A stretch of DNA of 64,000 nt from JANJTY01 sp038257155 (GCA_038257155.1 JBBSJP010000018.1:1-64000), one strand, 5' to 3'; counted from the stretch's first letter, positions 49,156 through 58,613 are shown. Notes: generated by a model not told the origin, from the letters alone. Translations and numbers: made by a program.

Positions 49156-52100
49156 TTATTGAGTGCCCACTGAGGGATCGGGCCTGATTTGCTGCCGCAT
49201 GTCCGATGGAGAGGTTCCACTGAATTGACGAAACGCCGTTGAAAAATGCGATACGCTGCGAAAGCCAACCGCATAAGCCACCTCGGTCACGCTGCCTTCC
49301 TGACGCAGCAGCATTTCCTTTGCTCGTTGCAGGCGCACGGTGCGGATCAATTCGCCGGGCGATTGATCGAAGTAGTGCTTGCACCATCGGTGCAGGGTCG
49401 CTCGGCTTTGCGCCATGCCCTCGGCCAGATCCTCTATGCGGAAATCTTCGGTCGCCAGGTTGGCCTCAATCAATTGCTCGATGCGCTTGCGGAGTCGCTC
49501 CGTGCGGGTTTCAACTGGTGCCTCGCCGTTTGCCGCTTGGGCGGGTGAAACCTGCGCTGTATCCGGAGGCTGATCGAGTGCCTTGGCCTGGCCGAGATAC
49601 AGCTCGCGCAGGCGATGCTGGGACTTGATCAGTGCACCCACCGTCGCCATCAGTTCGCGCCGGTCAAATGGCTTGCCAAGATAAGCATCGGCGCCGCCTT
49701 CCAGGCCTTCGATACGGTGCTCCAAGCCGGCCTTGGCGGTGAGCATCAGCAACGGAATGAAGTCGGTGTCGATACTGGCGCGGAGGGTTCGGCAGAGCTC
49801 GTGGCCGTCCATCACCGGCATCATCACGTCGGTGATGATCAGGTCGGGCAGGATCTGGCTGACGCATTCCAGCGCGCTTGCGCCGCTGTCGGCCTCCTGC
49901 ACGCGGAACTCGGGCTGCAGGTAGCTGCGCAGCAGGCGACGCAGTTCGGGATTGTCATCGGCCACCAGCACCAGTTTGGCGTTGGAGGACGGGTCGAGCT
50001 CGGCCGTCGCGTCAGAGTCTGCTTGCCAGACTTGGCTGACTTCCGTGTCGAGGGCCGACAGCAACGAGGCTTGCTGGCGCGGTGCCAGTGGTGCGCTGGC
50101 GATGTCTTCGTCGGCCAGGTGCGCTCGGCCTTCGCGCAGTTGCACGGTGAAACAGGTTCCGTTGGGCGAGCTTTCCACGTTGACGTGTCCGCCGTGGCGC
50201 TCGACCACCTCGCGCACCAGGGGCAGCCCCAGGCCGAAGCCATCCGAGCCCGATGCGTGCTCGCCACGCACGCGGAAGAAGCGCTCGAACAGATGCGGCA
50301 GGGCGTCTGCAGGTATGCCCTTGCCGTTGTCGCGTACGCGAAGCGCGATGCCTTGGGCGTCGCTGGTGTGCGGCGAATCGAGTTCCACCGCGACCTGGCT
50401 GCCGGGGTCGGTGTGGCGCAGCGCATTGACCATCAGATTGACCAGCACCGACTCCATCAGCAGCGGATCGATCCACACGGGCACCGATCGGTCCGGTAGC
50501 ACGGCCCGCAGTGACGAACCGCGTTGCTGCGCCAACGGCTGCAGCTGCTCGACCAGTTCAGCCAGCGCCGCGCGCAGGTCGATCTGCAGGCAATGCAAGG
50601 CCTGCACGCCGGCCTCGACCCGCGCCACTTCCAGCAGGCGTTCGACCAGGCGCAGCAGGCGCTGGGCGTTGCGATGCGCGCCGATGACCTGTGCCCGAGC
50701 TGCATCGGGCAGCATGCCGTGGCGGCCTTCGCCCAGATCGGTCAGTGGTGCAAGGATCAGGCTCAGCGGCGTGCGCAGTTCGTGGCTGATGCCGGACATG
50801 AAACGAGCGCGGCCTTCGGCCAGTTCCTGCAGCCGTGTTGCCTGGCGCGCGACCTGGTCGCGCTCGATCTGCAGGGCGGCGGTGCGCTCGGCAACCAGGG
50901 CTTCCAACGCCAAGGCGCGTTGGCGGATGCGTCGATTAGCCAGCCTCCAACTCGCCGCCAGCAGTCCAAGCAAGCAGAGCCCGCCCACAATCCATGCTAT
51001 CGGGGTTTCCCACCAGAGAGGCGGCACCTCAATGCGGGTCGGAACGCCGGCCTCCACCCAGGGGCCGCCCGAGTGTCGGGCCTGCACGCGCAGCTGATAG
51101 GCGCCGGGGCGAAGCTGATCGTACTTAAGCTGCCGCTGCTTGCCGCTCTCCACCCAGTCGGCATCATGTCCTTGCAGCCAGTGGCGGAATCGCAGCGTTT
51201 CAGGTGCGGACAGGTGCAGGGCGGTGTAGGCAAGATCGATGCCTCGCTGGTCCGGCTCCAGGACCAGCGCAGTGTCATCTCCCAGAGCTCGGCCAGGACC
51301 TGAAGTGAACAGGTGGACGCGAGGTTTCGATTGCTCGCGGCGGGCCTCGATCTCGGGGTCGACCGCGACCAGGCCGGAAAATGTGGCGAAGTAGATCCGT
51401 GTGCCCACCGCCGCGCCGGAATAGGGGCCGACCGATTCGGGATTGTCGAGTCCGAAGGTTTCATCGTAGAGCTGCACTGGCAGGATTGCTGCTGCGCCGG
51501 CGACCACCGCGCGCAGATCGCTCAGCAGAAGGCGCTGGATGCCGCGGTTTCCGCCCAGCCAGAGCGCCCCGAATCGATCGGGGACTATCGAGGAAATGGC
51601 GTTCTCGACCAGACCCTGGCGCTGCTCGATGGTGTGGAAGCGGGCGCCGTCGAAATACGCCAGGCCACCACCATAGGTGCCCAGCCAGAGGCCGCCATCG
51701 TCGTCGCGGTAGAGCGCCCGGACTTCGTTCACCGGCAGGCCGTCCCCGCGATCGTAGACGCGGTGCTCCATTCCCCGCACGTGATGTAGACCTTCGATGC
51801 CGCCGATCCACAACCCGCCTTCGGCGTCGAAATTCGGCAATGATCGCAAGGATGCCGGCCACTCTCCCTCGATCTGCGGGGGGCGATCCGCGAACACGCG
51901 GATCCGCATCAGCGTGGTTTCGCTTTTCGCCCAGAGGATGTCGTCCTGGATCGGGTCCAGGTAGAGCTCGGCGCAGTAACGATCCAGCACGACCCGGCTG
52001 CCATCGGCCCTCAGCCCATGCAGATTGTCGCGCGCAAACCTCCATCGCGTGCCCGCGCGATCATCCAGATAGGGATCCGCACCGTCCTTCTCCGGCATTA

Positions 52101-53346
52101 AGCTCCCCGGCGTGAGGCGGTACAGCAGTATGTCGGCGACGTCGATCCCATCGGGCTGCAGCAGTTGGCTCGACAGGACGGCGCTGCCATCCGCCTGCGG
52201 CCAGAGTCCCGCAGGTAGCGGCACGCCCTGTGCGACGCCGAGCTGTCGGACCGGGTTCGGAGAGATGCGCAGGAGTCCGCGGGTACGTGTTGCAACCCAG
52301 ATATTGCCTTCGCTGTCCTGCGTCAGATCCAGGATCTGCGTGTCGAGCCGCCACTGCGCCGCGGGCGAGGCATCGTTGGCACGGTAGGCATAGAGGGTCC
52401 GCGCGTCCGATACCCAGAGCAAGCCGCGAGCATCGCGCAACCACACACCTTGCAGGCGCTCGGTTTCGCGCTGCAGCAGGCCGCTACGCGACCCGCTGCC
52501 GGTGTCGAGCAACTCCACCTGGCCGTTCGAATCAGCACGCGCCATCAGCTGGGCCGATCCAAGCATCAGCACGGCGGCGTCTCCGGCACCGAAGGGATCG
52601 CTCAGCCCATCCCGGATGCGCAGGCTGCTGCCGGCGAAGGCTCGTGCCCACACGTCCCCAGCGGTATCCCGCGCCAGGACCATCTGCGGGAAATCCTTTT
52701 CGAGGGTCATGTGCCCGCCAGGCTTGTCCCGAGCGTTGTAATCGCGCGCACGCGGGTAGGGCAGCAGCCGCGCCTCGATGTCTTCGCGCTGCACGACGGC
52801 CTGACCCGCCCATTGCAGCAGCGTAGCGTCCTTGTTGCCAACCAGACTGGAACTTTGCACAAACCAGACGCTGCCGTCCCGGTCCTCGGCAATCGAGTCG
52901 ATCGGGATGCCGGGGAAGTGCCTGGCGACCACCCGGAATTCCCCGTTTTCACGCAGGATAAGGTGCCCCTGGTCGGAGCCGATCCACAGCCTTCCCGACG
53001 GCCCGACGTCGAGTGCATTGAAGCGGCCAGTAGGCAGGTTGCCGTCGCGTTCGTTGTAGACGCGGAACTCGAACCCATCGAAACGCACCAGGCCCGACAT
53101 CGTCGCCAGCCACAGGAACCCCTCCCGGTCCTGGGCGATCGCCGATACATGATTGCCGGGTAGGCCGTCGGCAATGCTCCAGCTGCGCAGGTGGAACGAC
53201 AGATCGTCAGCTGGGTCTGCTGTTGGCATGCTGGCCAGCAGGGGCGAGGCCATCACGAGACACAGGAGGACGATCCATGTTTGATGGGCGAGGCCCGATG
53301 CCGCGAAACGAGCCAGCATTGCGCTGAACGACTCGCTCTGGTTCAC
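49156..53346 (-). CDS. hybrid two-component system in one protein (propeller-HK-REC-AraC)
   Basis: A 1396-residue regulator with the plan of the HTCS proteins of Bacteroidetes. An N-terminal membrane or signal segment (about 22-40) precedes periplasmic two-component propeller repeats (I-A-Q-D-R-E-G-F-L-W-L-A, L-W-I-G-S-D-Q-G; about 50-660) and a Y_Y_Y domain (about 690-775). After a transmembrane helix (about 780-800) come a HisKA with S-H-E-L-R-T-P near residue 854, an ATPase domain (G-F-G-L-G-L-P-L-V), a receiver with the phospho-aspartate in I-I-T-D-V-M-M-P near 1171, and an AraC-type double HTH (about 1289-1390). It should sense a periplasmic ligand, often a saccharide, and bind DNA directly. 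GTG 53346 is used; ATG 53319 is possible. It starts 18 bases after the permease gene stop. Confidence 0.92.
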   Translation of the reverse strand: MNQSESFSAMLARFAASGLAHQTWIVLLCLVMASPLLASMPTADPADDLSFHLRSWSIADGLPGNHVSAIAQDREGFLWLATMSGLVRFDGFEFRVYNERDGNLPTGRFNALDVGPSGRLWIGSDQGHLILRENGEFRVVARHFPGIPIDSIAEDRDGSVWFVQSSSLVGNKDATLLQWAGQAVVQREDIEARLLPYPRARDYNARDKPGGHMTLEKDFPQMVLARDTAGDVWARAFAGSSLRIRDGLSDPFGAGDAAVLMLGSAQLMARADSNGQVELLDTGSGSRSGLLQRETERLQGVWLRDARGLLWVSDARTLYAYRANDASPAAQWRLDTQILDLTQDSEGNIWVATRTRGLLRISPNPVRQLGVAQGVPLPAGLWPQADGSAVLSSQLLQPDGIDVADILLYRLTPGSLMPEKDGADPYLDDRAGTRWRFARDNLHGLRADGSRVVLDRYCAELYLDPIQDDILWAKSETTLMRIRVFADRPPQIEGEWPASLRSLPNFDAEGGLWIGGIEGLHHVRGMEHRVYDRGDGLPVNEVRALYRDDDGGLWLGTYGGGLAYFDGARFHTIEQRQGLVENAISSIVPDRFGALWLGGNRGIQRLLLSDLRAVVAGAAAILPVQLYDETFGLDNPESVGPYSGAAVGTRIYFATFSGLVAVDPEIEARREQSKPRVHLFTSGPGRALGDDTALVLEPDQRGIDLAYTALHLSAPETLRFRHWLQGHDADWVESGKQRQLKYDQLRPGAYQLRVQARHSGGPWVEAGVPTRIEVPPLWWETPIAWIVGGLCLLGLLAASWRLANRRIRQRALALEALVAERTAALQIERDQVARQATRLQELAEGRARFMSGISHELRTPLSLILAPLTDLGEGRHGMLPDAARAQVIGAHRNAQRLLRLVERLLEVARVEAGVQALHCLQIDLRAALAELVEQLQPLAQQRGSSLRAVLPDRSVPVWIDPLLMESVLVNLMVNALRHTDPGSQVAVELDSPHTSDAQGIALRVRDNGKGIPADALPHLFERFFRVRGEHASGSDGFGLGLPLVREVVERHGGHVNVESSPNGTCFTVQLREGRAHLADEDIASAPLAPRQQASLLSALDTEVSQVWQADSDATAELDPSSNAKLVLVADDNPELRRLLRSYLQPEFRVQEADSGASALECVSQILPDLIITDVMMPVMDGHELCRTLRASIDTDFIPLLMLTAKAGLEHRIEGLEGGADAYLGKPFDRRELMATVGALIKSQHRLRELYLGQAKALDQPPDTAQVSPAQAANGEAPVETRTERLRKRIEQLIEANLATEDFRIEDLAEGMAQSRATLHRWCKHYFDQSPGELIRTVRLQRAKEMLLRQEGSVTEVAYAVGFRSVSHFSTAFRQFSGTSPSDMRQQIRPDPSVGTQ

Positions 53347-53364
53347 CCTGGCATGCTCACGTTC

Positions 53365-54321
53365 TCACGGTTCGGCCAACCACGCCGCGAACGCGGCGTA
53401 CGCCGGAATGCCAACAGCGAGGTTGAATGGGAATGTGATGCCAAGAGCTGCGGTCACGCAGCGACCGGCGTCGGCCTCTGGCAGTGAGGTCCTTACGGAT
53501 GCGGGCGCTGCGATATAGGAAGCACTCGCAGTCATCGCGCCGAACACCGCGGCACCCGACACCGACAGTCCCGCCCAATGGCCAAGCAATACGCCGAAGG
53601 CACCATGCACCAGCGGCAGCAGGGTCGCGTAGACCAGCAGGCGGAACCAGGATTTTCCCAGCTGGCGCAGGCGGTTCGCCGCCACCAGTCCCATGTCCAG
53701 CATGAACAGCATCAGCATGCCCTGGAAAAGCTGGAAGTACATCGCGTCGACCGCCTGCACGCCTTCCTTGCCGGCGATGCCGCCAATGGCCATGCCGCCA
53801 ACCAGCAGCATCGCGGTACGCCCAGTGAGCACCTCCCGAAGCTGCTCGCGACCCAGTCCACCACTGCCCTTGGCCAAGGCCAGACCCAGCAGGATGGCGG
53901 GAATCTCCAGCGCCACCACCAGCGCCACCAGCACGCCCTCCGCGGGTTGTCCGGTGCGCTCGCTGAACTGCTGCGCCGCGATGAAGGTGACGGCAGAAAC
54001 CGAGCCGAAATGCGCCGCCATGGCGCCGGCCTCGATGCGTGAATCCTTCAGCCAGGTGCGCGCCAGCAGAAATGCCGACGCCGCGGTGGCGATGCCGGCA
54101 AACAGGGTGACGCCAATCAGGGTGAACAGGTCGGCCGGCAGATCCTGGTGCAGGGCAACGCCGCCCTTCAGGCCAATCGCCAGCAACAGAAAAATCGAGA
54201 GGTAGCTCTGGATGGCCGGCGCGATTTCCAGATCGCTGCGCAGTAGTCTGGCTACCATGCCCAGGGCGAAGGCCAGCACCACTGGCGACAACAGGTTTGC
54301 CGCGAGCATGTCGGTGGACAT
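53365..54321 (-). CDS. SbtA-like sodium-dependent bicarbonate transport family permease
   Basis: A 318-residue integral membrane protein with about ten helices in two inverted repeats, the layout of the SbtA (DUF897) family. Characteristic stretches are F-A-L-G-M-V-A-R-L-L-R-S-D-L near the N-terminus, F-L-L-L-A-I-G-L-K-G-G-V-A-L, and G-S-V-S-A-V-T-F-I-A-A in the first half, with A-M-T-A-S-A-S-Y-I-A-A-P-A in the second. Cyanobacterial SbtA imports bicarbonate with sodium; the substrate in proteobacteria is not established. No SbtB-like PII gene is nearby. It lies 10 bases after the dioxygenase gene and 18 bases before the regulator, so co-transcription is likely. Confidence 0.82.
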   Translation of the reverse strand: MSTDMLAANLLSPVVLAFALGMVARLLRSDLEIAPAIQSYLSIFLLLAIGLKGGVALHQDLPADLFTLIGVTLFAGIATAASAFLLARTWLKDSRIEAGAMAAHFGSVSAVTFIAAQQFSERTGQPAEGVLVALVVALEIPAILLGLALAKGSGGLGREQLREVLTGRTAMLLVGGMAIGGIAGKEGVQAVDAMYFQLFQGMLMLFMLDMGLVAANRLRQLGKSWFRLLVYATLLPLVHGAFGVLLGHWAGLSVSGAAVFGAMTASASYIAAPASVRTSLPEADAGRCVTAALGITFPFNLAVGIPAYAAFAAWLAEP

Positions 54322-54331
54322 GGGACGCGCC

Positions 54332-54853
54332 CTAGGATTCGTAGCGAGCTGGCGCGGGATTCAGATGACCGCAGGCGGCGCAGGTGCGCAGCTCATGATT
54401 GGCATAGAAGCGGTCGAAGATCGCCGGGAAGTCCTTCTCGATGTCGACCAGGGTGAAGAACTCCTCGAACAGCTTGTGGTTGCACTGCTCGCAGAACCAC
54501 ATGAGTCCATCTTTCTCGTGCGCCAGGCGCTTGCGTTCGATCACCAGGCCGATCGAGTTCGGCATGCGCTGCGGCGAGTGCGGCACGCGCGGTGGCAGGT
54601 AGAACACCTCGCCGGCGCGAATAGGTATGTCGCGTGCCTGGCCGTTCTCCTGCACCTTCAGCACCATCTCGCCTTCGAGCTGGTAGAAGAACTCCGGCCC
54701 TTCCTCGAAGTGGTAATCAGTGCGCGCGTTCGGTCCGCCCACCACCATCACGATGAAATCGCCATCGACGACGCACTTGTTGCCGACTGGCGGCTTCAGC
54801 AGGTGACGGTTGTCCTCGATCCAGCGTTTGAAGTCGAAGGGTGGGGTCAGCAT
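54332..54853 (-). CDS. nbaC: 3-hydroxyanthranilate 3,4-dioxygenase
   Basis: A 173-residue cupin enzyme that opens 3-hydroxyanthranilate to 2-amino-3-carboxymuconate semialdehyde in the kynurenine pathway. The iron ligands are visible in D-Y-H-F-E-E-G-P-E-F-F-Y (His and Glu, about 46-57) and P-P-R-V-P-H-S-P (His, about 91). The C-terminal rubredoxin-like metal site is present as C-E-Q-C and C-A-A-C-G-H. Length and both metal sites match the bacterial enzyme. The ATG 54853 has GGAG six bases upstream and opens M-L-T-P-P-F-D-F; the longer frame is unsupported. The next pathway-like gene, a RidA deaminase, lies 3.9 kb upstream on the same strand. Confidence 0.93.
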   Translation of the reverse strand: MLTPPFDFKRWIEDNRHLLKPPVGNKCVVDGDFIVMVVGGPNARTDYHFEEGPEFFYQLEGEMVLKVQENGQARDIPIRAGEVFYLPPRVPHSPQRMPNSIGLVIERKRLAHEKDGLMWFCEQCNHKLFEEFFTLVDIEKDFPAIFDRFYANHELRTCAACGHLNPAPARYES

Positions 54854-55012
54854 CGCGCGCGCTCCGTTGGTCACGACATTGTATTGCCCCACGTCGCGTG
54901 CGCCACAGTTGCCGGCCGGCAGGTACCGGCTTCCTACTGAGCAGGGGTTTGCCAAGGCGCAGCACGAAACACTGCATGTTGAAGCACGGGCACGCAGGCA
55001 AGTGGCGACTAC

Positions 55013-58000
55013 TTAGTTGTTCTCGCCGCCTTCAAAGCCACTGCGAAACAGCGCCGTTCCGGGAGTGAAGACAAAATTGCTGATTTCCAGGCGCACGATG
55101 CCGGCGTTGCCGGTCTTTCGATTCTCGAACACGAAGCCCTGACCGGCGGCCAGATGGAATGCGATCGAGCCGGATGCCGGCTGATTCTCGGCCAGGGTGG
55201 TCAGCGCGCTGCCCGTGATACCCGCCGTAACCGTGTAGTTGGCCTCGGACGTGTGAGTGACGACATAGTCGAACGAGACGGAGCCGGCGACCGGGGCACC
55301 CGTGTGCGTATAGGTTGCAGCGATCTTGGCGCATCCAAACGGCGTTTCGAGCAACAGGTAGGTCATCGAGGCAAAGATGATGGACGAACCGCAGCCAAAG
55401 TCCTGGGTCAGTCGCTGCCAGTTGGCGTGGGCATAGTCGGCGGCGAAGCCACCAGCGACTGGCAGCGATTCATCCTGCGCCTCAAACGCGCCCACATCGG
55501 TGCCATCGCCGTCCGTTGCATCGTCGACGAACAGGTTCACGCTGCGTGCGAAGGCAAATCCGCGTTGGTCTTGCTGGCTACCGCTGCCAAGTCCATTGCC
55601 ACCGTCGAGTGCGTCGCTGATCTGCTCGATTGCGTGCGTGGGAGTGGAGCCGCCATGCAAAGCCAAGGGCCGCAGCCCGGCAATGGCGGTGTTCTGGTCG
55701 CTGAGCGCGTCCAGATGAGCGCTGCTGTCGTCGTCGGCAAGGTTGAAGCCGTTCGATTGCATTACGGCCGGTCCACTGATGCTGATGGCTGCGAGATTGC
55801 CGCCGATGTTGTTCGCGAGAAGGGAGTTGCGAATGGTCGTTATCCCGCCAGTACCGCTGCCTTGCACCTGGGTCACGATGCCGCTGGCTCCGCCACCGGC
55901 CGAATTGCCGTTGATCGTTGAATTGATCACTTCCAGAGTGGAATCGACCTCGGCGTTCAAATGAAAGAGGGCGGGCGCAATCCCAGGTGAGGAATTGCCG
56001 CTGAACGTGCTGTCGCCAACGCGCAGTAGGTGGCCAGTGTGACCCTGAAAGGTCACGCCCGCCGCGCCGCCCTCGGCGGTGTTCGAATGGATTGTGCTGG
56101 CACTGATCAGGCCGCTGGCAAACGCCAGCAAGACGCCGCCCGCGTCCGTTGCGTGGTTCTGCGACACGGTGACGTGGGAAAGGCTGAGCCGACTGTAACT
56201 CTGGATACCCCCGCCGAAACCGGCCACACGGCCGTTACTGATGGTCATGCCGCTAAATGCCGCTATCGACGAAGGGCCAGCGTCGACATTGAAAACGCGA
56301 AAATCTGCCACGCCGTCACCGCGTCGCACCATCAAACGATCCGCGCCGGGTCCGTTGAGGCTCACGCTGCTGGCAATGGTCGGCAAGGCGGTCTGCAGCG
56401 CAATTGCGCGCGCATCGGCAAGGAACACGCCGTCAAACAATATGTCGTCGAGTCCGACGCCATTGGCATTGGCTGCTTCGACCGCTGCGCGCAGACTGCC
56501 GGCGCCGCTGTCTTCGGCCTGGGAGGCCAGGATCGCCTGCGCTTCCACCGCGCCGATATCGCCGCCATCGCCAGCATTGGAGAGACTGCCGATATCGAAT
56601 GCACGCGCCTGTTCGCGCTGATCAAAGCCTGCGCCTGAGCTGTGACCGGCATCCAGCGCCGGGCTGCCGCCGAGCGGCACGTGGGTGGGTGTGCTGCCGC
56701 CCTGCAGGGCAAGCGGACCGAGCTGCGCCAGCGCGGTCACGTCGCTGGCCAGTGTGGTGAGCCCGGCGTAGTCATCACTGAGGTTGAAGCCAAGCGAGTT
56801 CATGCTCGCCGCGCCAGCGCTGGCGCCCCCTTGGGCTGCAATTTCCAGGTTGCCGGGGCGATTTTCCGCGATAATCGAGTTGCGCAAGGACGTCCCTGCG
56901 GTGGCGCCCTCGGAGGCGGCAAGCGTCAGGATTCCACCGACGCTGTTCGAAGCCTGGTTCTGAACCACCGTGCAGTTGACCAGTTCCAGCACGCTGCTGG
57001 CGCCTTCAAATGCTGCAAAGAGAATTCCTCCAACGAATTGGAGCGCGCGATTGCCGCTGATCGTGCTGTCCTGGATCCGAACGGGTTCGCCGGTAGCACT
57101 TGTGATCAGAATGCCACCTCCATTGATGGTGCTGACGTTGGCGCTGATCGTGGACCGACTGATCGTTCCGCCGCGGCGCGGCATGGCAACGCCGCCACCG
57201 AGCAGCGCCCTGTTGCCGACGACATGAACGCGGTCAAGAGTGAGCGGACCCAGGCTGTGGACCCCGCCGCCGGAGTCATTGACGAGGCCATTGCTGACCG
57301 TCAGGCCACTGAGGCTGAAACTGGCCGCCTCGGATGCGTTGTTGAACACGCGAAACGGGCCTGCCGTGTCGCTGCGTCGCACGCTGAGCAGGTCAGCGCC
57401 GGGCCCCTGGATCGCAAGGTTGCTGGTGATGTCGGGTAGTGCGGTCTGCAACGCGATCGTTTGCGGCGTGGCGAACAGGTTCGCATCGAAACGGATCACG
57501 TCGCCGGGCGTCGCGTCCAGCATCATCTGGCGCAGACTGCCGGCGCCGTTGTCCGACGTGCTGGTGACCAGATGGGTGTCGCCCGTCACCGTCAGTGTCA
57601 GGCTGGCGGCCGTCACGCTGCCGACTTCGGCGCCAAAGCCATCATCGAAGCGCAGGATCCAGATGCCCGCTACTGCAGCCCCCGCGAACGTGGCATCGAG
57701 TGACGTGACGGGTGCCGGGTTGGGCACGCCAGCGCCCCCTGCCACCACGGTTCGCGCGTCGGTGCCGGGAATGTCAGCCTCGCCGACTGCAGCGGCTGTC
57801 CACCAATTGGCAGGAAAGCTGTCGGCAAAGCGATAGGTATTGCCCGCAGCGAGATTGGCGCTGAAGCCTTCATGCTCGGCGCTGGTGCCTCCGGTCGTCT
57901 CGAAAAGCAGATGTTGCCTGCCATCCGGAGCAATCAGCCTGACCCGCAGGTCGCCTACAAAGGTGTGCGCCGCGCTGAAACTCACCATCACCGAGAGCAC

Positions 58001-58177
58001 CGAGCCCGGGCCGGTGGCGACGAATGGTATGTCGCGGGCTGGGCCATAGTTGCGCGGCCCTGCGCCAGGCGCATCGGGTATGGCGCCGAAATTGTCGCCA
58101 GGGAAAGTGGATTGCGCAGCTACGGACCCACAGGCCAGCAGTCCCAGCCAAAACAGCAGAAGCGTCAATACACGCAC
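55013..58177 (-). CDS. secreted P-domain / double beta-helix (choice-of-anchor Q) protein B
   Basis: A 1054-residue paralogue of secreted protein A. The GTG start at 58177 gives the signal VRVLTLLLFWLGLLACGS ending V-A-A, with GGGGGG eight bases upstream. A P-domain (about 25-195; A-H-T-F-V-G-D-L-R-V-R-L-I-A-P-D-G, W-I-L-R-F-D-D-G) is followed by two beta-helix halves. Each closes with A-L-D-[AG]-G-[HN] ... D-Q-R ... D-[IV]-G-A-[VF]-E. The final ~130 residues are a beta-rich domain with a cysteine pair (D-F-G-C-G and F-G-C-A-K), ending in L-F-R-S-G-F-E-G-G-E-N-N. No catalytic site is evident; a surface or extracellular binding role is inferred. Confidence 0.82.
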   Translation of the reverse strand: MRVLTLLLFWLGLLACGSVAAQSTFPGDNFGAIPDAPGAGPRNYGPARDIPFVATGPGSVLSVMVSFSAAHTFVGDLRVRLIAPDGRQHLLFETTGGTSAEHEGFSANLAAGNTYRFADSFPANWWTAAAVGEADIPGTDARTVVAGGAGVPNPAPVTSLDATFAGAAVAGIWILRFDDGFGAEVGSVTAASLTLTVTGDTHLVTSTSDNGAGSLRQMMLDATPGDVIRFDANLFATPQTIALQTALPDITSNLAIQGPGADLLSVRRSDTAGPFRVFNNASEAASFSLSGLTVSNGLVNDSGGGVHSLGPLTLDRVHVVGNRALLGGGVAMPRRGGTISRSTISANVSTINGGGILITSATGEPVRIQDSTISGNRALQFVGGILFAAFEGASSVLELVNCTVVQNQASNSVGGILTLAASEGATAGTSLRNSIIAENRPGNLEIAAQGGASAGAASMNSLGFNLSDDYAGLTTLASDVTALAQLGPLALQGGSTPTHVPLGGSPALDAGHSSGAGFDQREQARAFDIGSLSNAGDGGDIGAVEAQAILASQAEDSGAGSLRAAVEAANANGVGLDDILFDGVFLADARAIALQTALPTIASSVSLNGPGADRLMVRRGDGVADFRVFNVDAGPSSIAAFSGMTISNGRVAGFGGGIQSYSRLSLSHVTVSQNHATDAGGVLLAFASGLISASTIHSNTAEGGAAGVTFQGHTGHLLRVGDSTFSGNSSPGIAPALFHLNAEVDSTLEVINSTINGNSAGGGASGIVTQVQGSGTGGITTIRNSLLANNIGGNLAAISISGPAVMQSNGFNLADDDSSAHLDALSDQNTAIAGLRPLALHGGSTPTHAIEQISDALDGGNGLGSGSQQDQRGFAFARSVNLFVDDATDGDGTDVGAFEAQDESLPVAGGFAADYAHANWQRLTQDFGCGSSIIFASMTYLLLETPFGCAKIAATYTHTGAPVAGSVSFDYVVTHTSEANYTVTAGITGSALTTLAENQPASGSIAFHLAAGQGFVFENRKTGNAGIVRLEISNFVFTPGTALFRSGFEGGENN

Positions 58178-58185
58178 GATGGTTT

Positions 58186-58191
58186 CCCCCC
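58186..58191 (-). promoter_or_regulatory. ribosome binding site supporting the GTG start of secreted protein B
   Basis: GGGGGG lies eight bases before GTG 58177-58175, the same spacing and flanking AAAC as GGGGG (48880-48884) before ATG 48871 of the paralogue. The match supports both starts. Confidence 0.6.
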
Positions 58192-58370
58192 GGATACCGT
58201 ATGGGCAGATGCCAGCCGTTTCCGGCTGGTCTGCCACCCCCCGCGCATGTCGATGCATCAACCCGGACTACAGTCGCAATGCGTTCCTCGCCTAAGCATG
58301 ACACATCGAGCGATGCTTGAACGCGCGGCAGGGTGCGGAGGGACTGCGCCCGTGCGAAACAGCGTCGGCC

Positions 58371-58392
58371 GTAGGGCGGATCTTGATCCGCC
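58371..58392 (+). repeat. GTAG-type REP-like palindrome
   Basis: GTAG is followed by arms GGCGGATC and GATCCGCC around a TT loop, a perfect 8-bp stem. The arm sequence differs from all other copies in the window while head, arm length and loop are kept. Confidence 0.7.
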
Positions 58393-58506
58393 GTTGCAAC
58401 GGTAGACGGTCTCGCAATGGCGCATCCCGATTCGCCATCTGATCGAGCAACGGCGCCGCCCGCGGCAAGGTTCGACGTGCGCAGGGGGAATTTGGCGGCA
58501 AGCCTG

Positions 58507-58613
58507 CCCCTCTCCCCAGCCGCACCCCGGCGGTTGCGCCAGCAGGCGCAACGGCGTTCACGGGCTTGTCGCTGCGCGACTCGAAAGCCCCGCTCACCCC
58601 ACAGGGAGAGGGG
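58507..58613. repeat. interspersed repeat bounded by CCCCTCTCCC and GGGAGAGGGG
   Basis: A ~107-bp segment has inverted 10-bp ends. A short version with nearly no interior lies at 61626-61651, and a degraded long version lies between about 283 and 411. It shares G-C-T-C-A-C-C-C-C just before the right end with the copy near 392. No coding capacity is seen. Confidence 0.5.
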
